A program made the translations under genes and the position numbers. The notes under the pieces are model-generated. The model was given only the letters and a program-made list of their open reading frames with translations. It had not been told where the DNA came from and did no database searches. From the NCBI GenBank assembly GCA_017537495.1, contig JAFYKS010000337.1, positions 1-14,945 on the forward strand: 14,945 nt of DNA, read 5' to 3'. Positions 7,529-14,284 of the stretch are shown here, in pieces (position 1 is the stretch's first letter; the number at the start of each line of letters is the position of its first letter). The DNA is from Bacillota bacterium. Its GTDB lineage: Bacteria > Bacillota > Clostridia > Peptostreptococcales > Anaerovoracaceae.

Positions 7529-7565
7529 AAAAAAAGACCCGCAAGGCCATGTCAGCCCGCGGGTC
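7529..7565 (-). terminator. terminator of asnS
   Basis: On the minus strand GACCCGC (7565-7559) pairs with GCGGGTC (7542-7536), followed by seven T (7535-7529). A second short hairpin, TTGCCGG/CCGGCAA at 7590-7607, lies between the asnS stop codon and this terminator. Confidence 0.9.
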
Positions 7566-7611
7566 ATGAAATTGCTTATCGCAGATATTTTGCCGGATGC
7601 CGGCAATGTTT

Positions 7612-9006
7612 TTAGAACTCTGCAGCGCCTGGTGTTCTAGGGAACGGCAGTACGTCACGGATGTTGGAAACGCCGGTGATGTACATGATGATTCTTTCGA
7701 AGCCCAGACCGTAGCCGGAGTGCTTAACGCCGCCGTACTTACGCAGATCCAGGTACCAGCTGTAGTCTTCTTCCTTCAGACCCAGTTCTGCCATACGTGC
7801 AGTCAGTACGTCGTAACGTTCTTCTCTCTGGGAACCGCCGATGATTTCACCAACGCCAGGTACCAGCAGGTCACATGCTGCAACAGTCTTGTTGTCGTCG
7901 TTGAGACGCATGTAGAACGCCTTGATATCCTTCGGATAGTCGGTTACGAAGATTGGCTTCTTGAAGACTTCTTCTGTCAGGTAACGTTCGTGTTCTGTCT
8001 GCAGGTCGATACCCCATGCAACAGGATACTGGAATTCCTTACCGGACTTCAGCAGGATGTCTACGGCTTCGGTATAGGATACACGGCCGAAGTCGGAGTT
8101 TACGATGTGGTTCAGCCTTTCCAGCAGACCCTTGTCCACAAAGCTGTTGAAGAACTGCATTTCTTCCGGAGCGTTTTCCAGAACGTAGCTGATGATGTAC
8201 TTGATCATTGCTTCTGCAGTTTCCATGTTGCCTGCCAGGTCTGTGAAGGACATTTCAGGTTCGATCATCCAGAATTCGGAAGCGTGACGTCCGGTGTGGG
8301 AGTTTTCCGCACGGAAGGTAGGTCCGAATGTGTAGATGTTTCTGAATGCCAGAGCGTAAGTTTCGCCCTGCAGCTGACCGGATACGGTCAGGCTGGTTTC
8401 CTTGCCGAAAAAGTCCTTGGAGTAGTCGATATTTCCTTCTTCATCTCTTGGCGGATTGTCCATGTCCAGAGTGGTTACACGGAACATTTCGCCTGCACCT
8501 TCGCAGTCACTTCCGGTAATGATTGGAGTGTGAACATATACGAAGTTCTGATCCTGGAAGAACTGGTGGATTGCGTATGCTACCAGGGAACGTACTCTGA
8601 ATACAGCGGAGAACATGTTGGATCTCGGTCTCAGATGTGCGATTTCACGCAGGAATTCCATGGAGTGACGCTTAGGCTGCAGAGGGTAGTCAGGAGTGGA
8701 AGTTGCTTCCACATTGATTTCTCTCGCCTTGATTTCGAAAGGCTGCTTGGCATTCGGAGTCAGTTCCACCACACCCTTAACTTCCAGTGCAGTTGCCACA
8801 TAAGCCTTGGAGATTTCTTCGAAGTTAGTCAGGAACTCTTCTTCATAAACGACCTGTACGGACTTGAAGAAGGATCCGTCATTCAGTTCAATGAAGCCAA
8901 ACTTGTTGGACGCACGGTTGTTACGCACCCAACCCTTGATTACGACTTCCTGTCCGCCGTATTCTGCGGTATTTCTGTAGAGTTCTCTCAGCAAAATTTC
9001 TTTCAT
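7612..9006 (-). CDS. asnS: asparaginyl-tRNA synthetase
   Basis: A 464-residue class IIb synthetase that charges tRNA-Asn with asparagine in the cytoplasm. The N-terminal OB-fold anticodon domain (about 10-100) contains [19 protein letters not shown]. Motif 2 is [20 protein letters not shown] (231-250), and motif 3 with the ATP-binding arginine is [13 protein letters not shown] (433-445), followed by the near-terminal [10 protein letters not shown]. The length matches bacterial AsnRS; AspRS is excluded by size and by the motif 2 region. The start follows GAGGAAA by six to seven bases. It has its own promoter and terminator. I looked for a T-box leader and did not find one; the leader is only about 62 nt. 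Confidence 0.97.
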   Translation of the reverse strand: MKEILLRELYRNTAEYGGQEVVIKGWVRNNRASNKFGFIELNDGSFFKSVQVVYEEEFLTNFEEISKAYVATALEVKGVVELTPNAKQPFEIKAREINVEATSTPDYPLQPKRHSMEFLREIAHLRPRSNMFSAVFRVRSLVAYAIHQFFQDQNFVYVHTPIITGSDCEGAGEMFRVTTLDMDNPPRDEEGNIDYSKDFFGKETSLTVSGQLQGETYALAFRNIYTFGPTFRAENSHTGRHASEFWMIEPEMSFTDLAGNMETAEAMIKYIISYVLENAPEEMQFFNSFVDKGLLERLNHIVNSDFGRVSYTEAVDILLKSGKEFQYPVAWGIDLQTEHERYLTEEVFKKPIFVTDYPKDIKAFYMRLNDDNKTVAACDLLVPGVGEIIGGSQREERYDVLTARMAELGLKEEDYSWYLDLRKYGGVKHSGYGLGFERIIMYITGVSNIRDVLPFPRTPGAAEF

Positions 9007-9043
9007 ATTACTTTCCTCTTCGTCTTGAGTTTGTCTTGTTCTC

Positions 9044-9068
9044 TAAGGGCCGTCAAGCGGCACCCTTA
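9044..9068 (-). promoter_or_regulatory. hairpin at the 5' end of the asnS leader
   Basis: On the minus strand TAAGGG pairs with CCCTTA, with inner CCG/CGG pairing around a CTTGA loop. The hairpin begins at or next to the predicted transcription start and is not followed by a U-tract, so it is more likely a stabilising 5' structure than an attenuator. Confidence 0.45.
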
Positions 9069-9074
9069 CATTTC

Positions 9075-9104
9075 AGTATACACCCAAAGGCCTGCTGATT
9101 GCAA
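9075..9104 (-). promoter_or_regulatory. sigma-A promoter of asnS
   Basis: On the minus strand TTGCAA (9104-9099), an 18-bp spacer and TATACT (9080-9075). Predicted start near 9068, leader of about 62 nt. No terminator was found between the ABC-F stop codon (9154) and this promoter, so some readthrough from the ABC-F gene into asnS is possible. Confidence 0.55.
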
Positions 9105-9153
9105 GCCCCGGATTGGTCAAAATCCGCTAAGATTGCGTATTTTGCCGGATGAC

Positions 9154-10737
9154 TTACAGCGCGATGTATTCGTCGTAAGTACACAGTCTGTCGGTCAGCT
9201 TACCGTCCTTATCGATTTCCATGATACGGTTTGCCACGGTCTGAATGAATTCATGGTCGTGGGAGGAGAACAGCACGTTGCCCTTGAAGGCAATCAGGCC
9301 GTCGTTTACCGCAGTGATGGATTCCAGGTCCAGGTGGTTGGTAGGCTGGTCCATAACCAGTACGTTGGATCCGAAGAGCATCATACGGGACAGCATGCAG
9401 CGAACCTTTTCGCCCCCGGACAGTACCTGAACTTCCTTATATACGTCATCGCCGGAGAAGAGCATTCTGCCCAGGAAGCCACGCATGAAGGATTCGGTTG
9501 TTTCTCTGGTGTACTGACCCAGCCATTCTACCAGATTCATTTTGCAGCCGTTGAAGAACTCGGAGTTGTCCAGCGGCAGATAGGATGTGGTGATGGTTAC
9601 ACCCCACTTGAAGGTACCTTCATCCGGTTCCATTTCACCCATGAGAATCTTGAACAGAGTGGTGTTTGCGATTTCGTTTTCACCTACAAAGGCAATCTTA
9701 TCGTCCTTGTTAACACGGAAGGAGATGTTATCCAGCACCTTCACGCCGTCGATGGTCTTGGAGATACCTTCTACAGTCAGGATTTCCTTACCTGCTTCAC
9801 GGTCCATGTTGAATCCAACGAACGGATATCTTCTGGAGGATGCCGGCATTTCTTCTACAGTCAGCTTATCCAGCAGCTTTCTTCTGGAAGTTGCCTGCTT
9901 GGACTTGGACTTGTTGGCGGAGAATCGCTGAATAAATGCCTGCAGTTCCTTGATCTTATCTTCATTCTTCTTGTTCTGGTCACGGATCATCTTCTGAATC
10001 ATCTGGGAGGATTCGTACCAGAATTCGTAGTTACCTACGTACATCTTGATCTTACCGTAGTCTACGTCTACGATGGAAGTACATACTGCATTCAGGAAGT
10101 GACGGTCATGGGAAACTACCAGTACGGTACCTGGATATTCCATGAGGAATTCTTCCAGCCAGTCGATAGCCTTAACGTCCAGATGGTTGGTAGGTTCGTC
10201 CAGCAGTACGATATCAGGGTTGCCGAACAGTGCCTGTGCCAGCAGAACCTTAACCTTTTCCTTTGCGGTCAGGCTTGCCATCGGCATGTACAGAATATCT
10301 TCGGACAGACCCAGACCCTGGATCAGACGGCTTACGTTGGATTCTGCTTCCCAGCCGTCCATCTCTGCGAATTCACCTTCCAGTTCCGCTGCACGGATAC
10401 CGTCTTCATCGGTAAATTCTTCTTTCATATAGATTGCGTCCTTTTCCTGCATTACCTGGTACAGACGCTGATTGCCCTGGATTACGGTGTCCAGAACAGT
10501 AAATTCGTCAAATGCGAAGTGGTCCTGCTTCAGCACGGACATACGGGTGTGCGGCTTGATGGATACGTTACCGGTGGATGGTTCCAGGTCGCCGGACAGA
10601 ATTCTCAGGAAAGTGGACTTACCTGCGCCGTTGGCACCGATGATGCCGTAGCAGTTGCCTGCGGTAAACTTCAGGTCTACGTCCTTGAACAGGTAGCTGC
10701 CGCTGAAGTTTAAACTTACGTTGCTTACTGTAATCAC
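9154..10737 (-). CDS. ABC-F family ATPase, YbiT-like, with one degenerate ATP site
   Basis: A 527-residue soluble protein with two ABC domains and no membrane span. NBD1 has Walker A GANGAGKS (34-41), Walker B DEPTNHLD with Glu181, and His210. NBD2 has signature LSGGE (439-443) and His493. The inter-domain linker (about 240-305) is rich in charged residues and contains RFSANKSKSKQATSR. ABC-F proteins act on the ribosome E-site region; length and the DQPTNHLD motif place it near YbiT rather than near the antibiotic-resistance members. NBD1 signature is LTAKE, NBD2 Walker A is GENEIANTT with Asn358 in place of lysine, and NBD2 Walker B has Gln464 in place of glutamate, so one composite site is intact and the other degenerate. 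The start is a GTG nine to ten bases after AAGGAG. Confidence 0.93.
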   Translation of the reverse strand: MITVSNVSLNFSGSYLFKDVDLKFTAGNCYGIIGANGAGKSTFLRILSGDLEPSTGNVSIKPHTRMSVLKQDHFAFDEFTVLDTVIQGNQRLYQVMQEKDAIYMKEEFTDEDGIRAAELEGEFAEMDGWEAESNVSRLIQGLGLSEDILYMPMASLTAKEKVKVLLAQALFGNPDIVLLDEPTNHLDVKAIDWLEEFLMEYPGTVLVVSHDRHFLNAVCTSIVDVDYGKIKMYVGNYEFWYESSQMIQKMIRDQNKKNEDKIKELQAFIQRFSANKSKSKQATSRRKLLDKLTVEEMPASSRRYPFVGFNMDREAGKEILTVEGISKTIDGVKVLDNISFRVNKDDKIAFVGENEIANTTLFKILMGEMEPDEGTFKWGVTITTSYLPLDNSEFFNGCKMNLVEWLGQYTRETTESFMRGFLGRMLFSGDDVYKEVQVLSGGEKVRCMLSRMMLFGSNVLVMDQPTNHLDLESITAVNDGLIAFKGNVLFSSHDHEFIQTVANRIMEIDKDGKLTDRLCTYDEYIAL

Positions 10738-10806
10738 GATTTGTGTCTCCTTTTTTCTCTTACTATACTATATGCAAAATCTTATTTTTTAACGGTTTAC
10801 ATGAAA

Positions 10807-10834
10807 ATGCCGGCTGTTTCGTCAAGCCGGGCAT
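10807..10834 (-). promoter_or_regulatory. hairpin upstream of the ABC-F gene
   Basis: On the minus strand ATGCCCGGC (10834-10826) pairs with GCCGGCAT (10814-10807) with one bulged C, followed by TTTC. The short T-run makes it at best a weak terminator or attenuator. If the promoter at 10844-10872 is used, the hairpin starts about four bases into the leader. Confidence 0.4.
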
Positions 10835-10843
10835 ACGTAGTTT

Positions 10844-10872
10844 AGTTTACCATAAACATCCGCAAATTACAA
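10844..10872 (-). promoter_or_regulatory. candidate promoter of the ABC-F gene
   Basis: On the minus strand TTGTAA (10872-10867), 17 bp, TAAACT (10849-10844), with TGG before the -10 box (extended -10). Each hexamer has four of six matches. A competing -10-like string, TATAGTATAGT at 10772-10762, lies nearer the gene but lacks a -35 box. Confidence 0.35.
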
Positions 10873-10883
10873 GTAAGGAATAT

Positions 10884-10930
10884 AATAAAAACGGAGCATC
10901 TGACTGAAAATACACAGTTTGACGCTCCGT
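10884..10930 (-). terminator. terminator of the symporter-amidohydrolase operon
   Basis: On the minus strand ACGGAGC (10930-10924) pairs with GCTCCGT (10897-10891), with a further inner AACTG/CAGT-type pairing, followed by TTTTATTATA. It lies 26 bases after the amidohydrolase stop codon. Confidence 0.88.
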
Positions 10931-10956
10931 CTCCGTATGATTTTATACTTTATGCA

Positions 10957-12552
10957 TTATGCTTCGTATACAGTCTTACCGCCGCACACAGTTCTCAGAA
11001 CCTTTACGTCCTTGATGTGATGTGGTTCTACTGCGTACAGGTCTTCTTCCAGAACTACCAGGTCTGCCAGGTAGCCAGGCTTCAGCATGCCCAGTCTGTC
11101 TTCGTAGAAGCAGGACTTTGCAGCATAGCTGGTGAACAGACGGATTGCTTCGTCTACCGGCAGCTTGTACTGCGGCAGCCAGCCGCCTTCCGGACCGCCC
11201 TTCAGCTTTTCACGGGTCACTGCATAGTAGATGTTATCGAGAATGTCGAAACTTTCTACCGGTGCATCGGAACCGCCTACGCAGAGTACGCCCATGTCGA
11301 TCAGTTTCTTCCACGCATAAGTGTGCTGAACACGTTCAGCGCCTACACACTTTTCAGCGATGTCCATGTCATAGTCTACGAATACAGGCTGAATGTATGC
11401 TACGATACCGTTAGCAGCCATTTCTTCCATAACATGTTCAGTAGTAATCTGTACGTGTACGATACCGTGACGCATATCTTCCAGAGGATAGATTTCGTTT
11501 GCCTTCTTGAAGGATTCAATGCACATTTCCATAGCCTTGTCACCGATGCAGTGAACTGCAACCTGAGTATGGTTCTTCTGTGCAGTGATTACGAATTCAT
11601 CCAGTTCTTCCTGAGTAAAGATTGCGATACCGTACTCATCTTCAGTACCTTCATAAGGCTGAGTCAGAGCTGCAGTCTTTGCGCCCAGAGAGCCGTCCAG
11701 CAGCAGCTTCAGAGGTCCCAGACGGTAGAAGTCACCGCCCTGACCGGTTCTGTGGCCTGCTTCCAGGAACTCTTCGTAGTCGCAGAATCTTTCGAACAGG
11801 CACTGCTGGTATACGCGGACAGTCATTTCGCCTTCCGCTTCCAGAGCCTTGTATGCACCCATGATATCTCTCCAGTCCGCACCTGGTACAGACTTGAAGT
11901 CATCCGGCTGGCATACAGTGATACCGCACTTGTTCAGCTCCTTCATGCCGAAACGGAGCAGATTCTTGATGTATTCCTGATCCGGCTTGTCCAGAATCAG
12001 GTAGAACAGAGGGCATGCACCTTCGTACAGTCTTCCGTCTTCTTCAATGATTTCTTCTGTCAGTGCTGCTGCCTGTTCCAGCTTCATGATTTCTCTTAAT
12101 GCCGGAGAGTTGGTTACAGCCACGTGGCCGCATACACGCACGAACAGGATAGGAATCTGGTCGCTGATTGCATCCAGTTCCTGCTTGGTAGGATATCTCT
12201 TTTCACCAGTAAAGTTGTCTTCGTTAAAGCCTCTGCAGTACATCCACTTTGCGTCAGGATGCTCTTCCAGATATGCCTTTGCTTCTGCAATACACTCTTC
12301 CACGGATGTGCAGTGGAACAGAGGAACGTTGCAGTTTACGAAAGCGTAGTTGGACAGGTGCATATGGCCTTCATTGAAGGATGGCATCAGAACTGCACCC
12401 TTCAGGTCAATTCTTTCTGCAGCTTCCATTGCAGCAGCTTCTTCGTTGCTGCCTAAGAAGGAAATCTTATCACCGGTGATACCAATGGCTTCATAACAGG
12501 TACCTTCTTCGTCCATGGAACGAATCAGGCCATTATAAAAAATTGTATCCAT
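10957..12552 (-). CDS. second YtcJ-like amidohydrolase (Amidohydro_3 family)
   Basis: A 531-residue cytoplasmic metal hydrolase, a paralogue of the one at 2660-4294 with the same plan. Metal ligands are His63 and His65 in EGHMH (where the paralogue has DCHMH), Lys282 in LKLLLDGSLGAKT, His334 in VAVHCIGD, His366 in GIVHVQ and Asp429 in GGSDAPVESFD. The C-terminus ADLVVLEEDLYAVEP closes the beta domain. The start at 12552 follows AGGAGGAGG by four to seven bases; the longer frame to 12597 runs through the intercistronic hairpin. The gene sits 85 bases downstream of an AGCS symporter in the same direction, with the hairpin between and a terminator after, so it is the second gene of that operon. 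Likely substrates are amides or N-acylated or cyclic amino-acid derivatives, by inference from the partner only. Confidence 0.9.
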   Translation of the reverse strand: MDTIFYNGLIRSMDEEGTCYEAIGITGDKISFLGSNEEAAAMEAAERIDLKGAVLMPSFNEGHMHLSNYAFVNCNVPLFHCTSVEECIAEAKAYLEEHPDAKWMYCRGFNEDNFTGEKRYPTKQELDAISDQIPILFVRVCGHVAVTNSPALREIMKLEQAAALTEEIIEEDGRLYEGACPLFYLILDKPDQEYIKNLLRFGMKELNKCGITVCQPDDFKSVPGADWRDIMGAYKALEAEGEMTVRVYQQCLFERFCDYEEFLEAGHRTGQGGDFYRLGPLKLLLDGSLGAKTAALTQPYEGTEDEYGIAIFTQEELDEFVITAQKNHTQVAVHCIGDKAMEMCIESFKKANEIYPLEDMRHGIVHVQITTEHVMEEMAANGIVAYIQPVFVDYDMDIAEKCVGAERVQHTYAWKKLIDMGVLCVGGSDAPVESFDILDNIYYAVTREKLKGGPEGGWLPQYKLPVDEAIRLFTSYAAKSCFYEDRLGMLKPGYLADLVVLEEDLYAVEPHHIKDVKVLRTVCGGKTVYEA

Positions 12553-12578
12553 TTTACCTCCTCCTTTTCTTTTGAGAC

Positions 12579-12608
12579 GAAAAGGGGCTGTAAACACAGT
12601 CCCTTTTC
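12579..12608 (-). promoter_or_regulatory. intercistronic stem-loop between symporter and amidohydrolase
   Basis: GAAAAGGGACTGT pairs with ACAGCCCCTTTTC around a GTTT loop: 12 of 13 positions pair, one A-C mismatch. No U-tract follows on the minus strand; the next bases are GTCTCAAAAGAAAAGGAGG. It is therefore likelier to set the relative amounts of the two cistrons through mRNA stability or partial termination than to end transcription. Confidence 0.6.
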
Positions 12609-12637
12609 ACACATTGTTTCATGTACGTAATTATATA

Positions 12638-14080
12638 TTACTTTCTCTTCTTGTCTTCAAAGAACAGTTCCATTTCAGGATCTACTTCACCGATGCCCAT
12701 GTAACGAGCCTTGTAGTCCTTCAGCAGCTTGATGAAGGTACCGCTCAGCATGAACAGAGTTACTACGTTTACGAAAGTAGGAACGATGGTAGTGAAGTCA
12801 CAGATAGTCCACAGCTGTGCAGGAGTACCGTTAGCATATACGTTAGCTAAAGTTACTGCCATACCCCACAGTGGAGTACCCAGGATGAAGATCTTTTCTG
12901 CGATAGCCAGAACCTTCTTGTTGTTGCCCAGCCAGTGCTTCAGGATTACGCTGTAGTATGTGAACCAACCAGTGGATGTAGTCAGACCGAACAGGAAGAT
13001 AGATACAGCAACCAGTACTCTACCGAAGTAACCCATACCGGATTCGAAAGCAGTCAGAGTCAGAGTTGCACCCTGCAGACCGGAATTCCAGAAACCAGTG
13101 GAGATTACTACCAGACCAGTCATGGTACATACAACCATAGTATCCATGAATACTTCGAAAGCACCCATCAGACCCTGCTTAACTGGGTGGTCAGTGTCCG
13201 CACCAGCGTGTACCATTGGAGAAGTACCCCAACCAGCTTCGTTGGAATATACGGATCTAGCGAAACCTAATCTCATTGCAGTTGCAACACCAGCACCAGC
13301 GAAACCACCGACAGCAGCCTGTGCAGTGAACGCACCCTTGAAGATCAGACCGAAAGTAGCTGGCAGTTCAGCAGCGTTCTTGATCAGGATGATGATGGAA
13401 CCTACTACATAGAAACCACACATTACAGGTACCATGTAAGAAGCGATCTGACCAACCTTCTTGATGCCGCCGAAGATTACAACGTAGATTGCAGCTACGT
13501 ACAGCAGGGAAGGAATTACGAATGGAATGTTGAAAGTGGAACCGATTGCTTCAGATACAGTGTAGTTCTGAGCAGTGATGAACCAGGTGGAGAAGATCAT
13601 AGCACCGAATGCTACTGCGAACAGACCCCACAGAGGGAACTTCTTTTCTTCACCCAGACCCTTCTGCATGTAGAAGGTAGGACCACCGATGTAAGTGCCG
13701 TCTTCCTGCTTCTGTCTGTAGTATACACCCAGAGTTACTTCGCACATCTTGATGACCATAGCCAGCAGAGCAGCCATCCACAGCCAGAACAGAGCACCAG
13801 GACCACCTGTTGCGATAGCTGTAGCTACACCGGACATGTTGGATACACCAACGGAACCGCCGATAGCGATAGATACAGCCTGGAATGGAGTCAGGGACTT
13901 GCCGCTGCCACCCTTACCGTCACGGCTGTCCTTCTTGAACATGTTCTTTACGATGTAAACGAAGTGACGTACCTGGAAGAATCCAGTTCTGATAGTCAGG
14001 AATACACCAGTAACTAAGATGGTGATTAACAGAGGTAATCCCCACAGCCAGTTTGTAATTGATGTGAAAATTTCAAACAT
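12638..14080 (-). CDS. AGCS-family sodium:alanine/glycine-type symporter
   Basis: A 480-residue polytopic membrane protein of the alanine or glycine:cation symporter family, using Na+ to import small amino acids. Family landmarks are LTPFQAVSIAIGGSVGVSN (63-81), GVATAIATGGPGALFWLW (84-101) and, in the second half, SNEAGWGTSPMVHAGA followed by DTDHPVKQGL and EVFMDTMVVC. The first motif departs from the common form (typically ...VGTGNI-x-G), reading VGVSNMSG, and RGLFSNEAGMG reads ARSVYSNEAGWG, so the substrate may not be plain alanine. The start follows AAGGAG by eight to nine bases. It is the first gene of an operon with a YtcJ-like amidohydrolase and is preceded by a sigma-54-type promoter. 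Confidence 0.92.
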   Translation of the reverse strand: MFEIFTSITNWLWGLPLLITILVTGVFLTIRTGFFQVRHFVYIVKNMFKKDSRDGKGGSGKSLTPFQAVSIAIGGSVGVSNMSGVATAIATGGPGALFWLWMAALLAMVIKMCEVTLGVYYRQKQEDGTYIGGPTFYMQKGLGEEKKFPLWGLFAVAFGAMIFSTWFITAQNYTVSEAIGSTFNIPFVIPSLLYVAAIYVVIFGGIKKVGQIASYMVPVMCGFYVVGSIIILIKNAAELPATFGLIFKGAFTAQAAVGGFAGAGVATAMRLGFARSVYSNEAGWGTSPMVHAGADTDHPVKQGLMGAFEVFMDTMVVCTMTGLVVISTGFWNSGLQGATLTLTAFESGMGYFGRVLVAVSIFLFGLTTSTGWFTYYSVILKHWLGNNKKVLAIAEKIFILGTPLWGMAVTLANVYANGTPAQLWTICDFTTIVPTFVNVVTLFMLSGTFIKLLKDYKARYMGIGEVDPEMELFFEDKKRK

Positions 14081-14135
14081 TTTGTTTTCTCCTTTTTAGA
14101 TTTTGTTTTGATAATTGCGTTGTCTTTTTTCAGAC

Positions 14136-14164
14136 ACTATACTATATAGCAAATACCGTGCCAA
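14136..14164 (-). promoter_or_regulatory. overlapping sigma-A-like promoter of the AGCS operon (rival reading)
   Basis: On the minus strand TTGGCA (14164-14159), 17 bp, TATAGT (14141-14136); each box has five of six matches. It shares bases with the sigma-54 promoter and would start transcription near 14129 instead of near 14137. Either one or both may be used. Confidence 0.35.
14148..14164 (-). promoter_or_regulatory. sigma-54 (-24/-12) promoter of the AGCS-amidohydrolase operon
   Basis: On the minus strand TTGGCACGGTATTTGCT: the -24 element TGGCACG (14163-14157), four bases, then the -12 element TTGCT (14152-14148). Every core base of the published consensus TGGCACG-N4-TTGCW is matched and exactly 10 bp lie between the GG and the GC. 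The transcription start would be near 14137, 57 nt before the ATG of the symporter gene. Confidence 0.78.
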
Positions 14165-14217
14165 CATAAAAACATGGCAATTTCTTAACAATTTCCTCAC
14201 AATATCAACATTTTCCC

Positions 14218-14246
14218 TTGATTTAATAGGATATTTATCCTATAAT
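14218..14246 (+). promoter_or_regulatory. sigma-A promoter of the divergent regulator-like gene
   Basis: TTGATT (14218-14223), 17 bp, perfect TATAAT (14241-14246). Predicted start near 14253, leader about 32 nt. The -10 box sits at the centre of the 32-bp palindrome, so a protein bound there would block this promoter. Confidence 0.65.
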
Positions 14247-14261
14247 TATAGGATAAATATC
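14230..14261. promoter_or_regulatory. perfect 32-bp palindrome, probable regulator/enhancer site
   Basis: The arm GATATTTATCCTAT (14230-14243) is the exact reverse complement of 14248-14261, with AATT in the centre. Taken with flanking bases it can be read as two tandem dyads, AGGAT-ATTT-ATCCT at 14228-14241 and AGGAT-AAAT-ATCTC at 14250-14263, whose centres are 22 bp apart, i.e. about two helical turns. They lie about 98 and 120 bp upstream of the predicted sigma-54 start, a usual place for enhancer-binding activators. Confidence 0.7.
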
Positions 14262-14284
14262 TCATTTGTAAAAAGGTGACGGGC

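Noticed and set aside
9109..9126. Hairpin CGGATT/AATCCG as terminator of the ABC-F gene
   Set aside because: Six-base stem not followed by a T-run in either direction; too weak to call.
9007..9153. T-box leader for asnS
   Set aside because: The region is too short, shows no AGGGTGG-N-ACCGCG antiterminator sequence, and has no terminator with U-tract before the gene.
7597..10713. A 1038-codon open frame on the plus strand
   Set aside because: It is codon-aligned and antisense to asnS and the ABC-F gene, both of which are certain. It exists because those genes avoid TTA, CTA and TCA codons, which would be stops on the other strand. Its translation has no recognisable domain and is rich in Val, Phe, Gln and His in the way antisense frames are.
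10762..10834. A 23-codon leader peptide (starting MPGLTKQPAF) upstream of the ABC-F gene
   Set aside because: The ATG lies in the hairpin arm and has no ribosome binding site before it; open length is within chance expectation.
11017..12099. A 360-codon plus-strand open frame within the second amidohydrolase
   Set aside because: Antisense shadow of a certain gene, no ribosome binding site and low-complexity antisense-type composition.
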